Assembly (NCBI RefSeq): GCF_002954775.1
Contig: NZ_PJME01000026.1
Span: forward strand, 62,001-126,000
DNA from: Streptomyces geranii
Lineage (GTDB): Bacteria; Actinomycetota; Actinomycetes; Streptomycetales; Streptomycetaceae
Length of the DNA: 64,000 bases
Direction of reading: 5' to 3'
Both the position numbers and the translations under genes were made by a program. The notes beneath the pieces were generated by a model. It did not search any database. It was not told where the DNA came from and worked only from the letters and a program-made list of their open reading frames with translations. Below are positions 41,766-50,345 of this stretch, in pieces. The first letter of the stretch is position 1. Each line of letters opens with the position of its first letter.

Positions 41766-42619
41766 ACGACGACTCCGTTGCTCGTGGCGCGTTCCGTGGC
41801 GGGCTTGTGCGCGGGGGGAGTTGGCGGGCGCACCGCTCGTCGTGCGCGTGGTGCCCGTTGGTGGTACCAGCCCAGCAGGGCGTGTTCGACGAGCAGGAGC
41901 AGCACGCTCAGCAGGTAGCCGAGGACGCCGATCAGGATCGTGCCCGCCCAGGTCTCGGCGACATGGAAGCTGGACCCGCTCTGCAGGATGAAGTTGCCGA
42001 GCCCGACCGGTGATCCGTAGATCTCGCTGACCACCATCAGGACGACGGCGATCGACAGCGCGACCCGGATGCCGGCCAGGATCTGCGGCAGCGCGCCGGG
42101 CAAGGTGACCCGGCGCAGCCGCAGTTGCCAGGGGATGCGGTAGCCGCGTGCGGTCTCGTGGACCGCCGGGCCGATCGCCTGTACTCCGCTGACGGTGTTG
42201 AGGAGGATCGGCCACACCGAACCCAGGAAGATCAGGAAGACCTTGGGGCCGGAGCCGATGCCCAGGGTGAGGATGATGACGGGCACGAAGCCGACGGTCG
42301 GGGTGGCGCGGGCGAAGTCGAGCAGGGGGCCGGTGGCCAGGCGCAGGGTGCGGATCTCGCCGATGACGAGGCCCGCGCCGACGCCGACGACCGTGGCGAG
42401 GGCCAGGCCGAGGACGATGTTGCGGAGGCTGAACCACAGGTCGCCGACCAGTCCGCCGTGCAGCAGTTCGGTCCACAGCACGCCGAGGACCTCGGTCAGG
42501 GGCGGGAAGTAGAAGCTGGTGCTGCCCGCCGTGGCGACCAGCAGGACCGCGAACACCAGGGCGGGGAGCCAGAGTCGGCGCAGGAGCGGCTGCCAGAAGG
42601 TCCAGGTCGTGGGGTTCAT
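41762..42619 (-). CDS. ABC importer permease 2
   Basis: This protein has 285 residues from ATG 42619, with GGAGGGG upstream. About six membrane helices are present, and the EAA coupling loop is seen as HETARGYRIPWQLRLRRVTLPGALPQILAGI. Both belong to the BPD_transp_1/SsuC-TauC group. It pairs with the other permease as a heterodimer. The open frame continues upstream into that gene and is rejected. Confidence 0.92.
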   Translation of the reverse strand: MNPTTWTFWQPLLRRLWLPALVFAVLLVATAGSTSFYFPPLTEVLGVLWTELLHGGLVGDLWFSLRNIVLGLALATVVGVGAGLVIGEIRTLRLATGPLLDFARATPTVGFVPVIILTLGIGSGPKVFLIFLGSVWPILLNTVSGVQAIGPAVHETARGYRIPWQLRLRRVTLPGALPQILAGIRVALSIAVVLMVVSEIYGSPVGLGNFILQSGSSFHVAETWAGTILIGVLGYLLSVLLLLVEHALLGWYHQRAPRARRAVRPPTPPAHKPATERATSNGVVV

Positions 42620-42623
42620 CCGG

Positions 42624-43403
42624 CTACTCCCCTCCGGGGTGCGTGGGCGGTCGCCAGCGCAGCAGCCGGTGTTCGGCGAGCTGCGCCAGCATGGTGATCG
42701 CGTAGCCGATGGCACCGGCGGTGAGGATGTAGGCGTACGCCCGTGCCGATACGCCCGCCTGCTGGGACTCCATGATCATGTGGCCGATGCCCGGCAGGGT
42801 CGTGAGGACCTCGACGCCGATCGCCACCAGCACGGAGGTGGTCGCGGCCAGCCGCAGTCCCGTCATGATCGACGGGACCGCGCCGGGCAGGATCACCCGG
42901 CGGAAGCGGAGCAGGCGGGGGACGCGGTAGGACCGTACGGTCTCGTGGACCGCCGGAGTCACGCTGCGGGCGCCGTACTGGGCTTGCAGCAGGACCGGGA
43001 ACACGCAGGCGATGAAGACAACTGTCGCCTTCATGCCCGGAGTTGAGCCCAGGACCAGCAGGAACACCGGCAGCAGGGCGATCACCGGGAAGGACCGCAG
43101 GATCTCCGTCAGCAGCCGTGAGGACTCCTCGGCCGCCGCGTACACCCCGGTCACCAGGCCCACCGGGATGCCGACGGCGACGGCGACGACCAGTCCGGTC
43201 ACCGCGCCGCGCAGGGTGTCGCCGACGGCCTGCCAGAAGGTCCCGCCGCCGACCAGGTCGGTGAACTCGGCGGCGACGGAGGCCGGTCCGGGCAGCGCGG
43301 TCGAACTCACCACGCCCAGCGCCGCGATGAGCGCCCACAGCGCCAGTACGGCTGCCAGGGCGCCGAGTTGCAGGAGCCGTACCCTCCCCATCGGGTTACT
43401 CAT
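42624..43403 (-). CDS. ABC importer permease 1
   Basis: This protein has 259 residues from ATG 43403, overlapping the binding-protein stop by 8 bases. Six predicted helices and the EAA loop HETVRSYRVPRLLRFRRVILPGAVPSIMTGL are present. It is similar in sequence and architecture to permease 2, consistent with a heterodimeric channel. Confidence 0.92.
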   Translation of the reverse strand: MSNPMGRVRLLQLGALAAVLALWALIAALGVVSSTALPGPASVAAEFTDLVGGGTFWQAVGDTLRGAVTGLVVAVAVGIPVGLVTGVYAAAEESSRLLTEILRSFPVIALLPVFLLVLGSTPGMKATVVFIACVFPVLLQAQYGARSVTPAVHETVRSYRVPRLLRFRRVILPGAVPSIMTGLRLAATTSVLVAIGVEVLTTLPGIGHMIMESQQAGVSARAYAYILTAGAIGYAITMLAQLAEHRLLRWRPPTHPGGE

Positions 43404-44397
43404 CGCCGGTGACGGTCGGCGCCTGGTCCCAGTACACGGCGTCGTCCGCCGGCTCCTTGTCGAGCAGATCGAACTCGTGCATCTTGGTGATCACCGTGCG
43501 CATCACCGTCGTGTCGAGGCTCTTGTCGTAGAAGTTGATGTCGTGCGCGTCGATGAACTCGGCCGGTACCTGGGTGTACTTCTTGTCGATCGCCTTGACC
43601 GCCTCGGGGTTGGCGTTGGCGTAGGTGATCGCCTTGGCGACGGCGTCGATGAACTTCTTCGCGGTGCCGGCGTTCGCGGACAGGTACTCCTCGCTGGAGA
43701 AGAGGACGCCCTGGACCATGCCGGGCAGGTCGTTCATGCCGTTGCCGACCGAGCGCAGGCCGCTGTCCTTTGCGGCGAAGTAGAACGGGCCGAAGGAGAA
43801 GATCGCGTCCGTCTTGCCGGAGGTGGCCGCGTCGGTGAGCGAAGTCGTGGGCAGGGCGACGAACTTGACCTTCGACGGGTCGCCGCCGTCCTTCTGCACG
43901 AGGTACTCGCAGATGAACTGGATGGTCCCGCCGAGCGCCGAGATGCCGACCGTCCTGCCTTCGAGATCGGCGAACGACGTGATCGCGCTGTCCTTCTTCA
44001 CCAGCAGACCGTCGGTGGGGTCGGTCTTCGTCGTCGCGGACTGCAGACCGGTCACGATGCGGATCGGCATGTCCTGGGCGGCGCCCTTGAGGAAGCCGGA
44101 GCTGTCGGTCATCGCGAACTGGGCCTCGCCGTTGAGGACGGAGGGCGCGTTCTGCGAGGTGTCCTGCGCACCGGCCTTGATGGTGACGTCGAGCCCCGCG
44201 TCCTCGAAGTACCCCTGCTGCTCGGCGATGTAGAGCGGTTCGAAGATCGCGCCGTTGGACCGCAGCACGGTGATCTTCGGCTTGCCGTCGGCGGTGGTCG
44301 CGGTCGCGGCCTCCCCGCCGCACGCGGTGGCCATGGACAGGACGACGGCGGTGGCGGTGGCGGCGAGGAGGGCGGGACGCCCTGCGTTTCTCTTCAT
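43396..44397 (-). CDS. NMT1/SsuA-type substrate-binding lipoprotein
   Basis: This protein has 333 residues from ATG 44397, behind GAGGAAGAG. The signal peptide ends at MATAC, with Cys26 as lipid anchor. The mature protein begins with a linker, then KITVLRSNGAIFEPLYIAEQQGYFEDAGLDVTIK, characteristic of the NMT1/nitrate-taurine-sulfonate family. These proteins bind small anionic or heterocyclic ligands. It is the first gene of the importer operon, under the TGTCGACA-containing promoter. Confidence 0.92.
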   Translation of the reverse strand: MKRNAGRPALLAATATAVVLSMATACGGEAATATTADGKPKITVLRSNGAIFEPLYIAEQQGYFEDAGLDVTIKAGAQDTSQNAPSVLNGEAQFAMTDSSGFLKGAAQDMPIRIVTGLQSATTKTDPTDGLLVKKDSAITSFADLEGRTVGISALGGTIQFICEYLVQKDGGDPSKVKFVALPTTSLTDAATSGKTDAIFSFGPFYFAAKDSGLRSVGNGMNDLPGMVQGVLFSSEEYLSANAGTAKKFIDAVAKAITYANANPEAVKAIDKKYTQVPAEFIDAHDINFYDKSLDTTVMRTVITKMHEFDLLDKEPADDAVYWDQAPTVTGDE

Positions 44398-44431
44398 GGA
44401 ACGGCTCTTCCTCACGAAGGTAGGAATCGGG

Positions 44432-44460
44432 ACAGTACTGTCGACACTTTTTGCGTTCAA
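44432..44460 (-). promoter_or_regulatory. Importer promoter with embedded TGTCGACA operator 6
   Basis: On the minus strand TTGAAC (44455-44460), a 17-base spacer and TACTGT (44432-44437) form a good promoter. The octamer (44439-44446) lies inside the spacer. A degenerate TGCCGACA is found at 44491-44498. Confidence 0.75.
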
Positions 44461-44498
44461 GGGGTCCGACATTCAAAGATTCTGTGTATCTGCCGACA

Positions 44499-45539
44499 CT
44501 AATGAGCTGGAAAGTCGTACAGCTCCGCCGGGTTGTCGATCAGCAGCCGTCTGAGGTGCGCCGGGTCCGGGGCGATCCGCTCAACGAGGTCGACGAGCAG
44601 CCCGTCGTCGGGCGCGTCGCCGACGATGTTGACGTGCGGATAGTCGGTCCCCCACACCACCCGCTCGGGCGCGTGGGCGACCAGCGAGGCGGCGAGTCCG
44701 ACGGCGTCGGCATAGGGCGGCCCCTGCCGCGAAATCCGGTCCACACCACTGACCTTGACCCACACCTGCCCGGTGTCGAGCAGCGCGCGCAGAGTGCGCA
44801 GCGCCGGTCCGTCGCGACCGGCGGCGAGATCGACCCGCCCGATGTGATCGACGACCACACGTCCCGGCAGGGCTCGTACGAGGCTCTCCAGTACGGCGAT
44901 CTCCTCGCCCCGCACATGGAGTTGGGCCGCCCAGCCGAGGCCGTCGACGCGTTCGAGGACGGTGTCGATCTCGGCTCGGGTCGGCGGAGTCCGCAGGTGG
45001 GGAAGGAAGTTGAGCCGGAAGGCCCGTACGCCGGCCCGGTGCAGCTCCTCGACCTGGGCGCGGCCGGTCCGCTCACCGACCAGGGCGACCCCGCGCAGCC
45101 GCCCGCCCCCGCCCGCCAGGGCGTCCAGCAGCACGCGATGGTCGTACCCGTGACAGGAGGACTGCACGACGACTGCCCGGGTGACGCCCAAGTGCCTGTG
45201 CAGGGAGTGCAGTTGCTCCTTGGGGGCGTCGTACGGCGTGAAGGTGCGGTCGGGCGCGTACGGGAAGACGTCGGCCGGACCGAAGATGTGACAGTGGGCG
45301 TCGCAACTGCCGGGCGGGAGCCGGAGCTTGGGCGTGCGCGGGGAGGGGTGCGGGGGCGGGCAGCCGGGCGAGGGGGCCGGGGCGACGGACTGTACGGCGA
45401 CCTGGGGCTGTACGGCGACGGTCTGGGCTGCGGTCTGGGCTGCGGGGTGAACAGCCGCTTGAGCAGCGGGCTTTGCGGTGGCCTGGGCGGCGGGCACGTG
45501 CTGAAGTGCCGACAGCGGCTGGACGGTCGGCTCAGTCAC
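44499..45539 (-). CDS. Amidohydrolase-2 family, 2-pyrone-4,6-dicarboxylate hydrolase-like
   Basis: This protein has 346 residues from GTG 45539. About 70 N-terminal residues are an Ala/Gln/Pro/Val-rich tail. The catalytic TIM barrel then begins with GSCDAHCHIFGPADVFPY and continues RAVVVQSSCHGYDHRVLLDAL, VVVDHIGRVD and RVVWGTDYPH, closely following the LigI/PDC hydrolase pattern. LigI opens the pyrone lactone ring in protocatechuate/gallate degradation. A lactonase role for a related pyrone or lactone fits. The tail is not part of the known family, and a later start is possible. It overlaps the SDR gene by 8 bases. Confidence 0.87.
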   Translation of the reverse strand: MTEPTVQPLSALQHVPAAQATAKPAAQAAVHPAAQTAAQTVAVQPQVAVQSVAPAPSPGCPPPHPSPRTPKLRLPPGSCDAHCHIFGPADVFPYAPDRTFTPYDAPKEQLHSLHRHLGVTRAVVVQSSCHGYDHRVLLDALAGGGGRLRGVALVGERTGRAQVEELHRAGVRAFRLNFLPHLRTPPTRAEIDTVLERVDGLGWAAQLHVRGEEIAVLESLVRALPGRVVVDHIGRVDLAAGRDGPALRTLRALLDTGQVWVKVSGVDRISRQGPPYADAVGLAASLVAHAPERVVWGTDYPHVNIVGDAPDDGLLVDLVERIAPDPAHLRRLLIDNPAELYDFPAH

Positions 45540-46380
45540 AGCGTGCCGTCATTCCGCCGTCGACCACGATCTCCGTACCGGTGACGAACCGCGCCTCGTC
45601 GGACGCCAGGAACAGTGCCGCGTACGCCGTGTCGCGGCCGTCGCCCATGAAGCCGAGCGGGATACGGGCCTGCCGCTGGGCGAGCAGCTTCGCCACGTCC
45701 CCGCCCGCGCGCTGCCCGGCGAGGCGGGCCTCGACCATCGGGGTGTGCAACTGCCCCGGGACGACGGTGTTCACGCGGATGCCCTCGGGCCCGTACTGCA
45801 CGGCGGTGACCCGGGACAGCTGGATGACCGCCGCCTTCGCCGACGCGTACCCGACCTGCCCCGCGCCGGTCCAGCGCAGCCCGGAGCAGGACGCGGTGTT
45901 GACGATGGCCCCTCCGCCGCCGCGCCGCATCGCCGGGATGACGTACTTGCAGGCGAGGAACGCGCTGGTGAGGTTGGTGCGCAGCTGGCTGTCCCAGTCC
46001 GCCAGGCTCAGCTCGACCGCGCCGCCGGGCAGCGAGCCGCCGACGTTGTTGACGAGGATGTCGATCCGGCCGGCGAGGCGTTCGCACTCCTCGAAGTAGG
46101 CCTGGACGGCTGCGGGTTCGGTGACGTCGAGCAGTTGGGTACGGACGCTGCCGCCCTCGTCGCGGATCTGCCGCGCGGTTTCCTCCAGCGCGTCCTTGTC
46201 CCGGTCGGTCAGGTGAACGGCCGCGCCTTCCCGGGCGAAGATCACGGCGGTGGCCCGGCCGTTGCCCCACCCGGGCCCGACACTGCCGGCGCCACTGACG
46301 ACGGCGACCTTCCCAGCGAGCCGCCCCGGCGGCGCACCGCGCGGCCTGTCGGGGTGGGCGTCTGGCGCGTCTTGGATCAC
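45532..46380 (-). CDS. SDR-family oxidoreductase coupled to the lactonase
   Basis: This protein has 282 residues from GTG 46380, with GGGAG upstream. The cofactor loop is VSGAGSVGPGWGNGRATAV, longer than usual. NNVGGSLPGG, TASCSGLRWTGAGQVGYASAKAAV with Tyr and Lys, and TGTEIVVDGGMTA follow. It is the first gene of a two-gene minus-strand operon with the PDC-hydrolase-like gene, under operator 7. Product oxidation followed by lactone hydrolysis is a reasonable reading of the pair. Confidence 0.9.
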   Translation of the reverse strand: MIQDAPDAHPDRPRGAPPGRLAGKVAVVSGAGSVGPGWGNGRATAVIFAREGAAVHLTDRDKDALEETARQIRDEGGSVRTQLLDVTEPAAVQAYFEECERLAGRIDILVNNVGGSLPGGAVELSLADWDSQLRTNLTSAFLACKYVIPAMRRGGGGAIVNTASCSGLRWTGAGQVGYASAKAAVIQLSRVTAVQYGPEGIRVNTVVPGQLHTPMVEARLAGQRAGGDVAKLLAQRQARIPLGFMGDGRDTAYAALFLASDEARFVTGTEIVVDGGMTARCD

Positions 46381-46420
46381 AGGAGTCTCCCTGGTCTGTC
46401 GGCCTCGGAACCTGCCGACA

Positions 46421-46449
46421 GTCTTAGCCAAGTGTCGACAGAAAGTAAA
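46421..46449 (-). promoter_or_regulatory. SDR/lactonase promoter with embedded TGTCGACA operator 7
   Basis: On the minus strand TTTACT (46444-46449), a 17-base spacer and TAAGAC (46421-46426) surround the octamer at 46433-46440. A degenerate TGCCGACA lies downstream at 46413-46420. Confidence 0.7.
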
Positions 46450-46485
46450 CATCGAGGGAGCTGTGAGCGAGAACAGGCGGGAGTA

Positions 46486-46516
46486 TTGCCATTGGTGTCG
46501 ACAGAGAGCTTGGATA
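46486..46516 (+). promoter_or_regulatory. Lyase promoter with embedded TGTCGACA operator 8
   Basis: TTGCCA (46486-46491) and TGGATA (46511-46516) enclose the octamer at 46496-46503. The 19-base spacing is long, so the exact hexamers are less certain than the operator. Confidence 0.55.
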
Positions 46517-46555
46517 GGGAGTGCGCACACCAGCCCCGCGCCCGGAGGGACGCCG

Positions 46556-47890
46556 ATGCAGAAGCCGCCCGTGTTCACCCCCGAGGAGGTCGCCCGCTTC
46601 CGCGCCGAACTCGCCGCACGCCGGGCGCCGGGCGCGTACGAGCCCGGCCGCTGGTCGGTGAGCCCGCTCAACCGCCTTACGGACGTGGTCGGTTCACCGC
46701 CGGAGTCGGTACGGCTGCGGGACGCGACCCTGCGCTCGATGGAGACCCTGCCGGGAGTCACGGCCTCGGCGCCGCAAAAGGCGGAGTTTCTCAGGCAGTT
46801 GGTAGGAACGGGCGTACCGGAGGTCGTCACCGCCGGACTGGCCGGACGCGACGACGACGCCCTGAAGGCCGAGATCGCCCTGGCCAAGGGCGAGAACGAG
46901 GACTGCCGGCTGGTCTGCCCGCTGATGCGCTCCCCGGCGGACATCGACCGTGCGGCGGCGGCCGGTTACGACGCCGTGCAGGTGTGGGTGCAGGGCTTCG
47001 GCGAGACGTCGCTGATCTACCAGCCCGCGGTGTACGCCGCCGCGTGGCGGGGCGAGGAGTGGCGGCGCCCGGAGACCCCGCGCGACCGAAGTGCCGTACT
47101 GGAGAGGGCGGTTGCCCTGGTCACCCACGCCAGGTCGGTCGGCCTGGACGTGATCGTCCCGCTGCTGATGGTGTCGTACGCCACGGAGGAGAGCCACGCG
47201 GAGTCGGTCAACGTGCTCGCCGGGGCGGGGGCCACCGAACTGACCCTGTTCGACGGCCCGGGCGCACTGACCCCGGAGGCGTACGGCCACCTGGTCCGCC
47301 GCACGCGTGAACTGGCCCCCGGGGTCGAGGTTGGCCTGCATCCGCACAACACCTTCGGCCTGGCGGTCGGTTGCGCGGTGACCGCGGTCCAGGCAGGCGC
47401 CGGCGCCGTGGAACTGTCGGTCAACGGCTACTGCGGCGGCCCCGGCAACGCCGACCTGGCGGCCACCGCGCTGGCCTTCGAGGCGCTGTACGGCGTACGC
47501 ACGGGGATCCGGACGGAGTCCCTGACACAACTGGCGCGCACGGCGGAGCGGTTGACGGGATACGAGACGGCCTGGAACCACCCGGTGACGGGCACGCACG
47601 CCTTCTGCTGGGGCGGCATGGACCTCATCACCCAGGAGACGGAGATCGACTCCCTGCTGCACAACTGCCTGGAGCCCGCTCTGGTGGGCAACGAACGCAG
47701 GATCCCCTTCACACCGGACAGCGGCCCCTACACCCTGGCCGACCGGATGGCGGAGCTGGGCACCAACGACCTCACGCCCACGCAGGTCGATGAACTCCTG
47801 GCAAGGGCACGTGAGTTGATGAGAGCGGAGGGCCGTCTGGCCACGGACGAGGACTTGGCGTCCCTGGCCGAGGAGATCGGCTCCCGATGA
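46556..47890 (+). CDS. HMG-CoA lyase/DRE-TIM-type metallolyase-like protein
   Basis: This protein has 444 residues from ATG 46556, with GGAGGGA upstream. A TIM barrel carries RLRDATLRSMET (DxTLR equivalent), the metal ligands in GLHPHNTFGLAVG, and NGYCGGPGNADL near the end of the barrel. The C-terminal 100 residues are extra and helical. Family members catalyse retro-aldol or aldol reactions on acyl-CoA or 2-oxo acids (HMG-CoA lyase, citramalate synthase). It is longer than HMG-CoA lyase. It probably performs the final C-C cleavage of the island pathway, which is inference. It is coupled to the next gene. Confidence 0.85.
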   Translation: MQKPPVFTPEEVARFRAELAARRAPGAYEPGRWSVSPLNRLTDVVGSPPESVRLRDATLRSMETLPGVTASAPQKAEFLRQLVGTGVPEVVTAGLAGRDDDALKAEIALAKGENEDCRLVCPLMRSPADIDRAAAAGYDAVQVWVQGFGETSLIYQPAVYAAAWRGEEWRRPETPRDRSAVLERAVALVTHARSVGLDVIVPLLMVSYATEESHAESVNVLAGAGATELTLFDGPGALTPEAYGHLVRRTRELAPGVEVGLHPHNTFGLAVGCAVTAVQAGAGAVELSVNGYCGGPGNADLAATALAFEALYGVRTGIRTESLTQLARTAERLTGYETAWNHPVTGTHAFCWGGMDLITQETEIDSLLHNCLEPALVGNERRIPFTPDSGPYTLADRMAELGTNDLTPTQVDELLARARELMRAEGRLATDEDLASLAEEIGSR

Positions 47891-48501
47891 GCACCCCCCG
47901 CCTTCGTCGCCTTGCGCCTGTGGAACTGACCGACACCCAAAGGAAGTTGCACGCGACGATCACCGGCGGCCCCCGGGCGAGAGGCCCGCAGAGTTTCGCG
48001 CTGACCGACGCCGAGGGGCGGCTGCACGGCCCGTTCAACGCGATGCTGCTGAGCCCCGAGCTGGGGAGGGCTCTCCAGGAGCTGGGGGCGGCGATCAGAT
48101 ACGCCTCACAACTACCGGCCCGCACAAGGGAGATGGCGATCCTGGTGGTGGCCGCGTCCTGGGACAGCGCCTTCGAGCGTCACGCCCACGAACGGGTCGG
48201 CGCGGCGGTCGGCCTGACGGAACCCGAACTGCTGGCCCTGCGCGAGGGAGCCGACCCCGGCTTCACGGACCCCCTGGAACACGCGGCCTGGGAACTCACC
48301 CGCACGCTGGTCGACGCGGGCGGCACGCTGACCGACGAGGAGTACGAGCGGGCTCGGGGCGCCCTGGACGAACGTACCCTCTTCGAACTGTCCACGCTCG
48401 TCGGCTACTACGGCACGCTGGCGCTGCAACTCCGCCTGTTCGCGGTACCGGCACCGCCAGGGCCACCGAATCCGAGCCCGAGCCCGGCACCGGCCGATTG
48501 A
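47887..48501 (+). CDS. Carboxymuconolactone decarboxylase-family protein 2
   Basis: This protein has 204 residues from ATG 47887, overlapping the lyase stop (ATGA). The CMD fold is recognised from LSPELGRALQELGAAIRYASQLPARTREMAILVVAASWDSAFERHAHERVG, with conserved Glu and His but no CxxC. The C-terminus is a Pro/Ser-rich tail. It is the second such protein of the island. The two are divergent in sequence and may act on different intermediates. Confidence 0.87.
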   Translation: MSTPRLRRLAPVELTDTQRKLHATITGGPRARGPQSFALTDAEGRLHGPFNAMLLSPELGRALQELGAAIRYASQLPARTREMAILVVAASWDSAFERHAHERVGAAVGLTEPELLALREGADPGFTDPLEHAAWELTRTLVDAGGTLTDEEYERARGALDERTLFELSTLVGYYGTLALQLRLFAVPAPPGPPNPSPSPAPAD

Positions 48502-48549
48502 AGCCGTCCCCGTGGAATGCGGGGCCCAGGACGGGCAGTTACCCCATCC

Positions 48550-49008
48550 ATGACCCAAGGCCCCGCACCCCGCGTCCTGTCCGACGAAGCGCTCTCCGAC
48601 CTCCTGGCCAAGCACCAGTTCGGCACGCTGGCCACCAACAAGCGCAGCGGCCACCCCCACTTGACCACCATGGCCTACAGCTGGGACCCGGACACCCGAA
48701 CCCTCCGCTTCTCCACCACGGCGGACCGGGTCAAGGTCAGGCACCTGCGCCGCGACCCGCGTGCGGCGCTGCATGTGCCGGGCGGCGATGTCTGGTCGTT
48801 CGCCGTCGCGGAGGGCGAGGCGGAGGCGTCGGGGATCACGACGGTGCCGGGGGACGCGGTGGGCCGGGAGTTGCTGGGGATCGTCCCGGCGGCGGCCGGA
48901 CTGGACGACGAACAGGCGTTCCTGGAGCGGCAGGTGGCCGAGCGGAGACTGGTGATCCGTCTGAAGGTAGGCCTGCTGTACGGGACGGCGCTGGACATCG
49001 AGGAGTAG
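48550..49008 (+). CDS. PPOX-class FMN/F420-dependent oxidoreductase
   Basis: This protein has 152 residues from ATG 48550. The split-barrel fold is seen in SDLLAKHQFGTLATNKRSGHPHLTTMAYSWD, FSTTADRVKVRHLRRDPRAALHV and SFAVAEGEAEASG. Actinobacterial members use F420 or FMN, or bind biliverdin. It is 48 bases after the CMD gene. No TGTCGACA site is nearby, so membership in the island regulon is uncertain. Confidence 0.88.
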   Translation: MTQGPAPRVLSDEALSDLLAKHQFGTLATNKRSGHPHLTTMAYSWDPDTRTLRFSTTADRVKVRHLRRDPRAALHVPGGDVWSFAVAEGEAEASGITTVPGDAVGRELLGIVPAAAGLDDEQAFLERQVAERRLVIRLKVGLLYGTALDIEE

Positions 49009-49019
49009 GGCAGCCGCTC

Positions 49020-50087
49020 CTAGGCCTCCAGCTCAAGTGGTCTGCGCGGCGCGGGCAACGAGGGCGGTCCGGCCGACCCGTCGTCGGTACCGGCCGGGTC
49101 CCTCTTCCGGCGTACCTGGGTCCGCACCGCGCCCATGCTCGCCACGATGACCAGGGAGATCGCGAGGGACTCGGGGACCGAGAGTGCCTGGTTCAGGATC
49201 AGGAAGCCGGCGACGGCCGCGACGGCCGGTTCGAGGCTCATCAGGACCGCGAAGGTGGAGGCGGGCAGGCGGCGCAGGGCGAGGAGTTCGAGGGTGTACG
49301 GCAGCACGGAGGACAGGACGCCGACCGCCGCGCCGAGTGCCGCGGTGGTCGGGTCGAGCAGTCTGCCGCCGGACTCGACGACGCCCAGGGGCAGGAACGC
49401 GAGCGCGGCGACGACCATGGCGAGCGCCAGCCCGTCGGCCTGGGGGAACCGTCGTCCCGTACGGGAACTCAGGACGATGTACGCCGCCCACATGGCACCG
49501 GCGCTGAGCGCGAAGGCGGCCCCTACGGGATCGAGGGTGTTGAAGCCGCCCCCACCGAGCAGGAAGACACCGGCGAGGGCGAGCCCGGCCCAGGCGAGGT
49601 TGAGGGCGCGTCGGGAGGCGATGACGGACAGGACGAGGGGGCCGAGCACCTCCAGGGTGACGGCGGGTCCGAGGGGGATGCGGCCGATGGCCTGGTAGAA
49701 GAGGCCGTTCATGGCGGCCATGGTGAGGCCGAAGAGGAGGACCACTCCCCAGTCGCCGCGCGAGTATCCGCGCACCTTGGGGCGGCAGACGAGCATCATG
49801 ATCACGGCGGCGGCCACGAGTCGCAGCGTCACGATCCCGAAGGCGCCGGCCCTGGGCAGCAGGGTCACGGCGAGCGCGCCGCCGAACTGCACGGATATCC
49901 CGCCGGACAGCACGAGCCCGACGGCCCCGAGGGTCCCCCACCCCTTGCGCGCCCCCCGGTGCCGCCCCCGAGAGCCCCCGGGGGCGGGCTCGACGACAGC
50001 GGGCAGACCGCCGGCAGGCCGAGCCGAACCGGACACCACCGGTCCGACGACGGCAGCCCACGAGGGCAGACGCTCAGCGCTGGGCAT
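49020..50087 (-). CDS. EamA-family transporter (RhtA-like exporter)
   Basis: This protein has 355 residues from ATG 50087. About ten membrane helices form two EamA repeats, with GGISVQFGGALAVTLLPRAGAFGIVTLRL near the first helix and PASTFAVLMSLEPAVAAVAGFLIL in the second repeat. This is the pattern of threonine/homoserine exporters. An 85-residue basic and Pro-rich cytoplasmic start precedes it, and a further upstream start is possible. It is convergent with the PPOX gene. Confidence 0.88.
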   Translation of the reverse strand: MPSAERLPSWAAVVGPVVSGSARPAGGLPAVVEPAPGGSRGRHRGARKGWGTLGAVGLVLSGGISVQFGGALAVTLLPRAGAFGIVTLRLVAAAVIMMLVCRPKVRGYSRGDWGVVLLFGLTMAAMNGLFYQAIGRIPLGPAVTLEVLGPLVLSVIASRRALNLAWAGLALAGVFLLGGGGFNTLDPVGAAFALSAGAMWAAYIVLSSRTGRRFPQADGLALAMVVAALAFLPLGVVESGGRLLDPTTAALGAAVGVLSSVLPYTLELLALRRLPASTFAVLMSLEPAVAAVAGFLILNQALSVPESLAISLVIVASMGAVRTQVRRKRDPAGTDDGSAGPPSLPAPRRPLELEA

Positions 50088-50289
50088 CTTCACACGGCCT
50101 TCCCAGGATTTATGCGCGATCTTCGTACAATGCGATGCACCTTCCCGTCCAGAGTAGTGGACTAGAAAGCGCATGCGAACCCACGTACACCGACGTCACC
50201 GAACGATCGGCGGGAAGGGGAGGCGGCCGGGCTACCCCGCCGCCTCGGGACCGGCGGGCGCGGGGGTGGTTCTCCCGGCTCCGACTCCC

Positions 50290-50345
50290 CTCCTCAGTCC
50301 TCTCCGCAGCCCTCTCCTCAGTCCCCTCTTCAGTCCTCTCCCCCG
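50290..50345. repeat. Imperfect tandem CTCAGTCCTCTC repeats
   Basis: Variants of CCTCAGTCCTCTC recur four times just beyond and across the stop of the FAD dehydrogenase gene, within a 242-base gap that is otherwise featureless. Confidence 0.6.
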
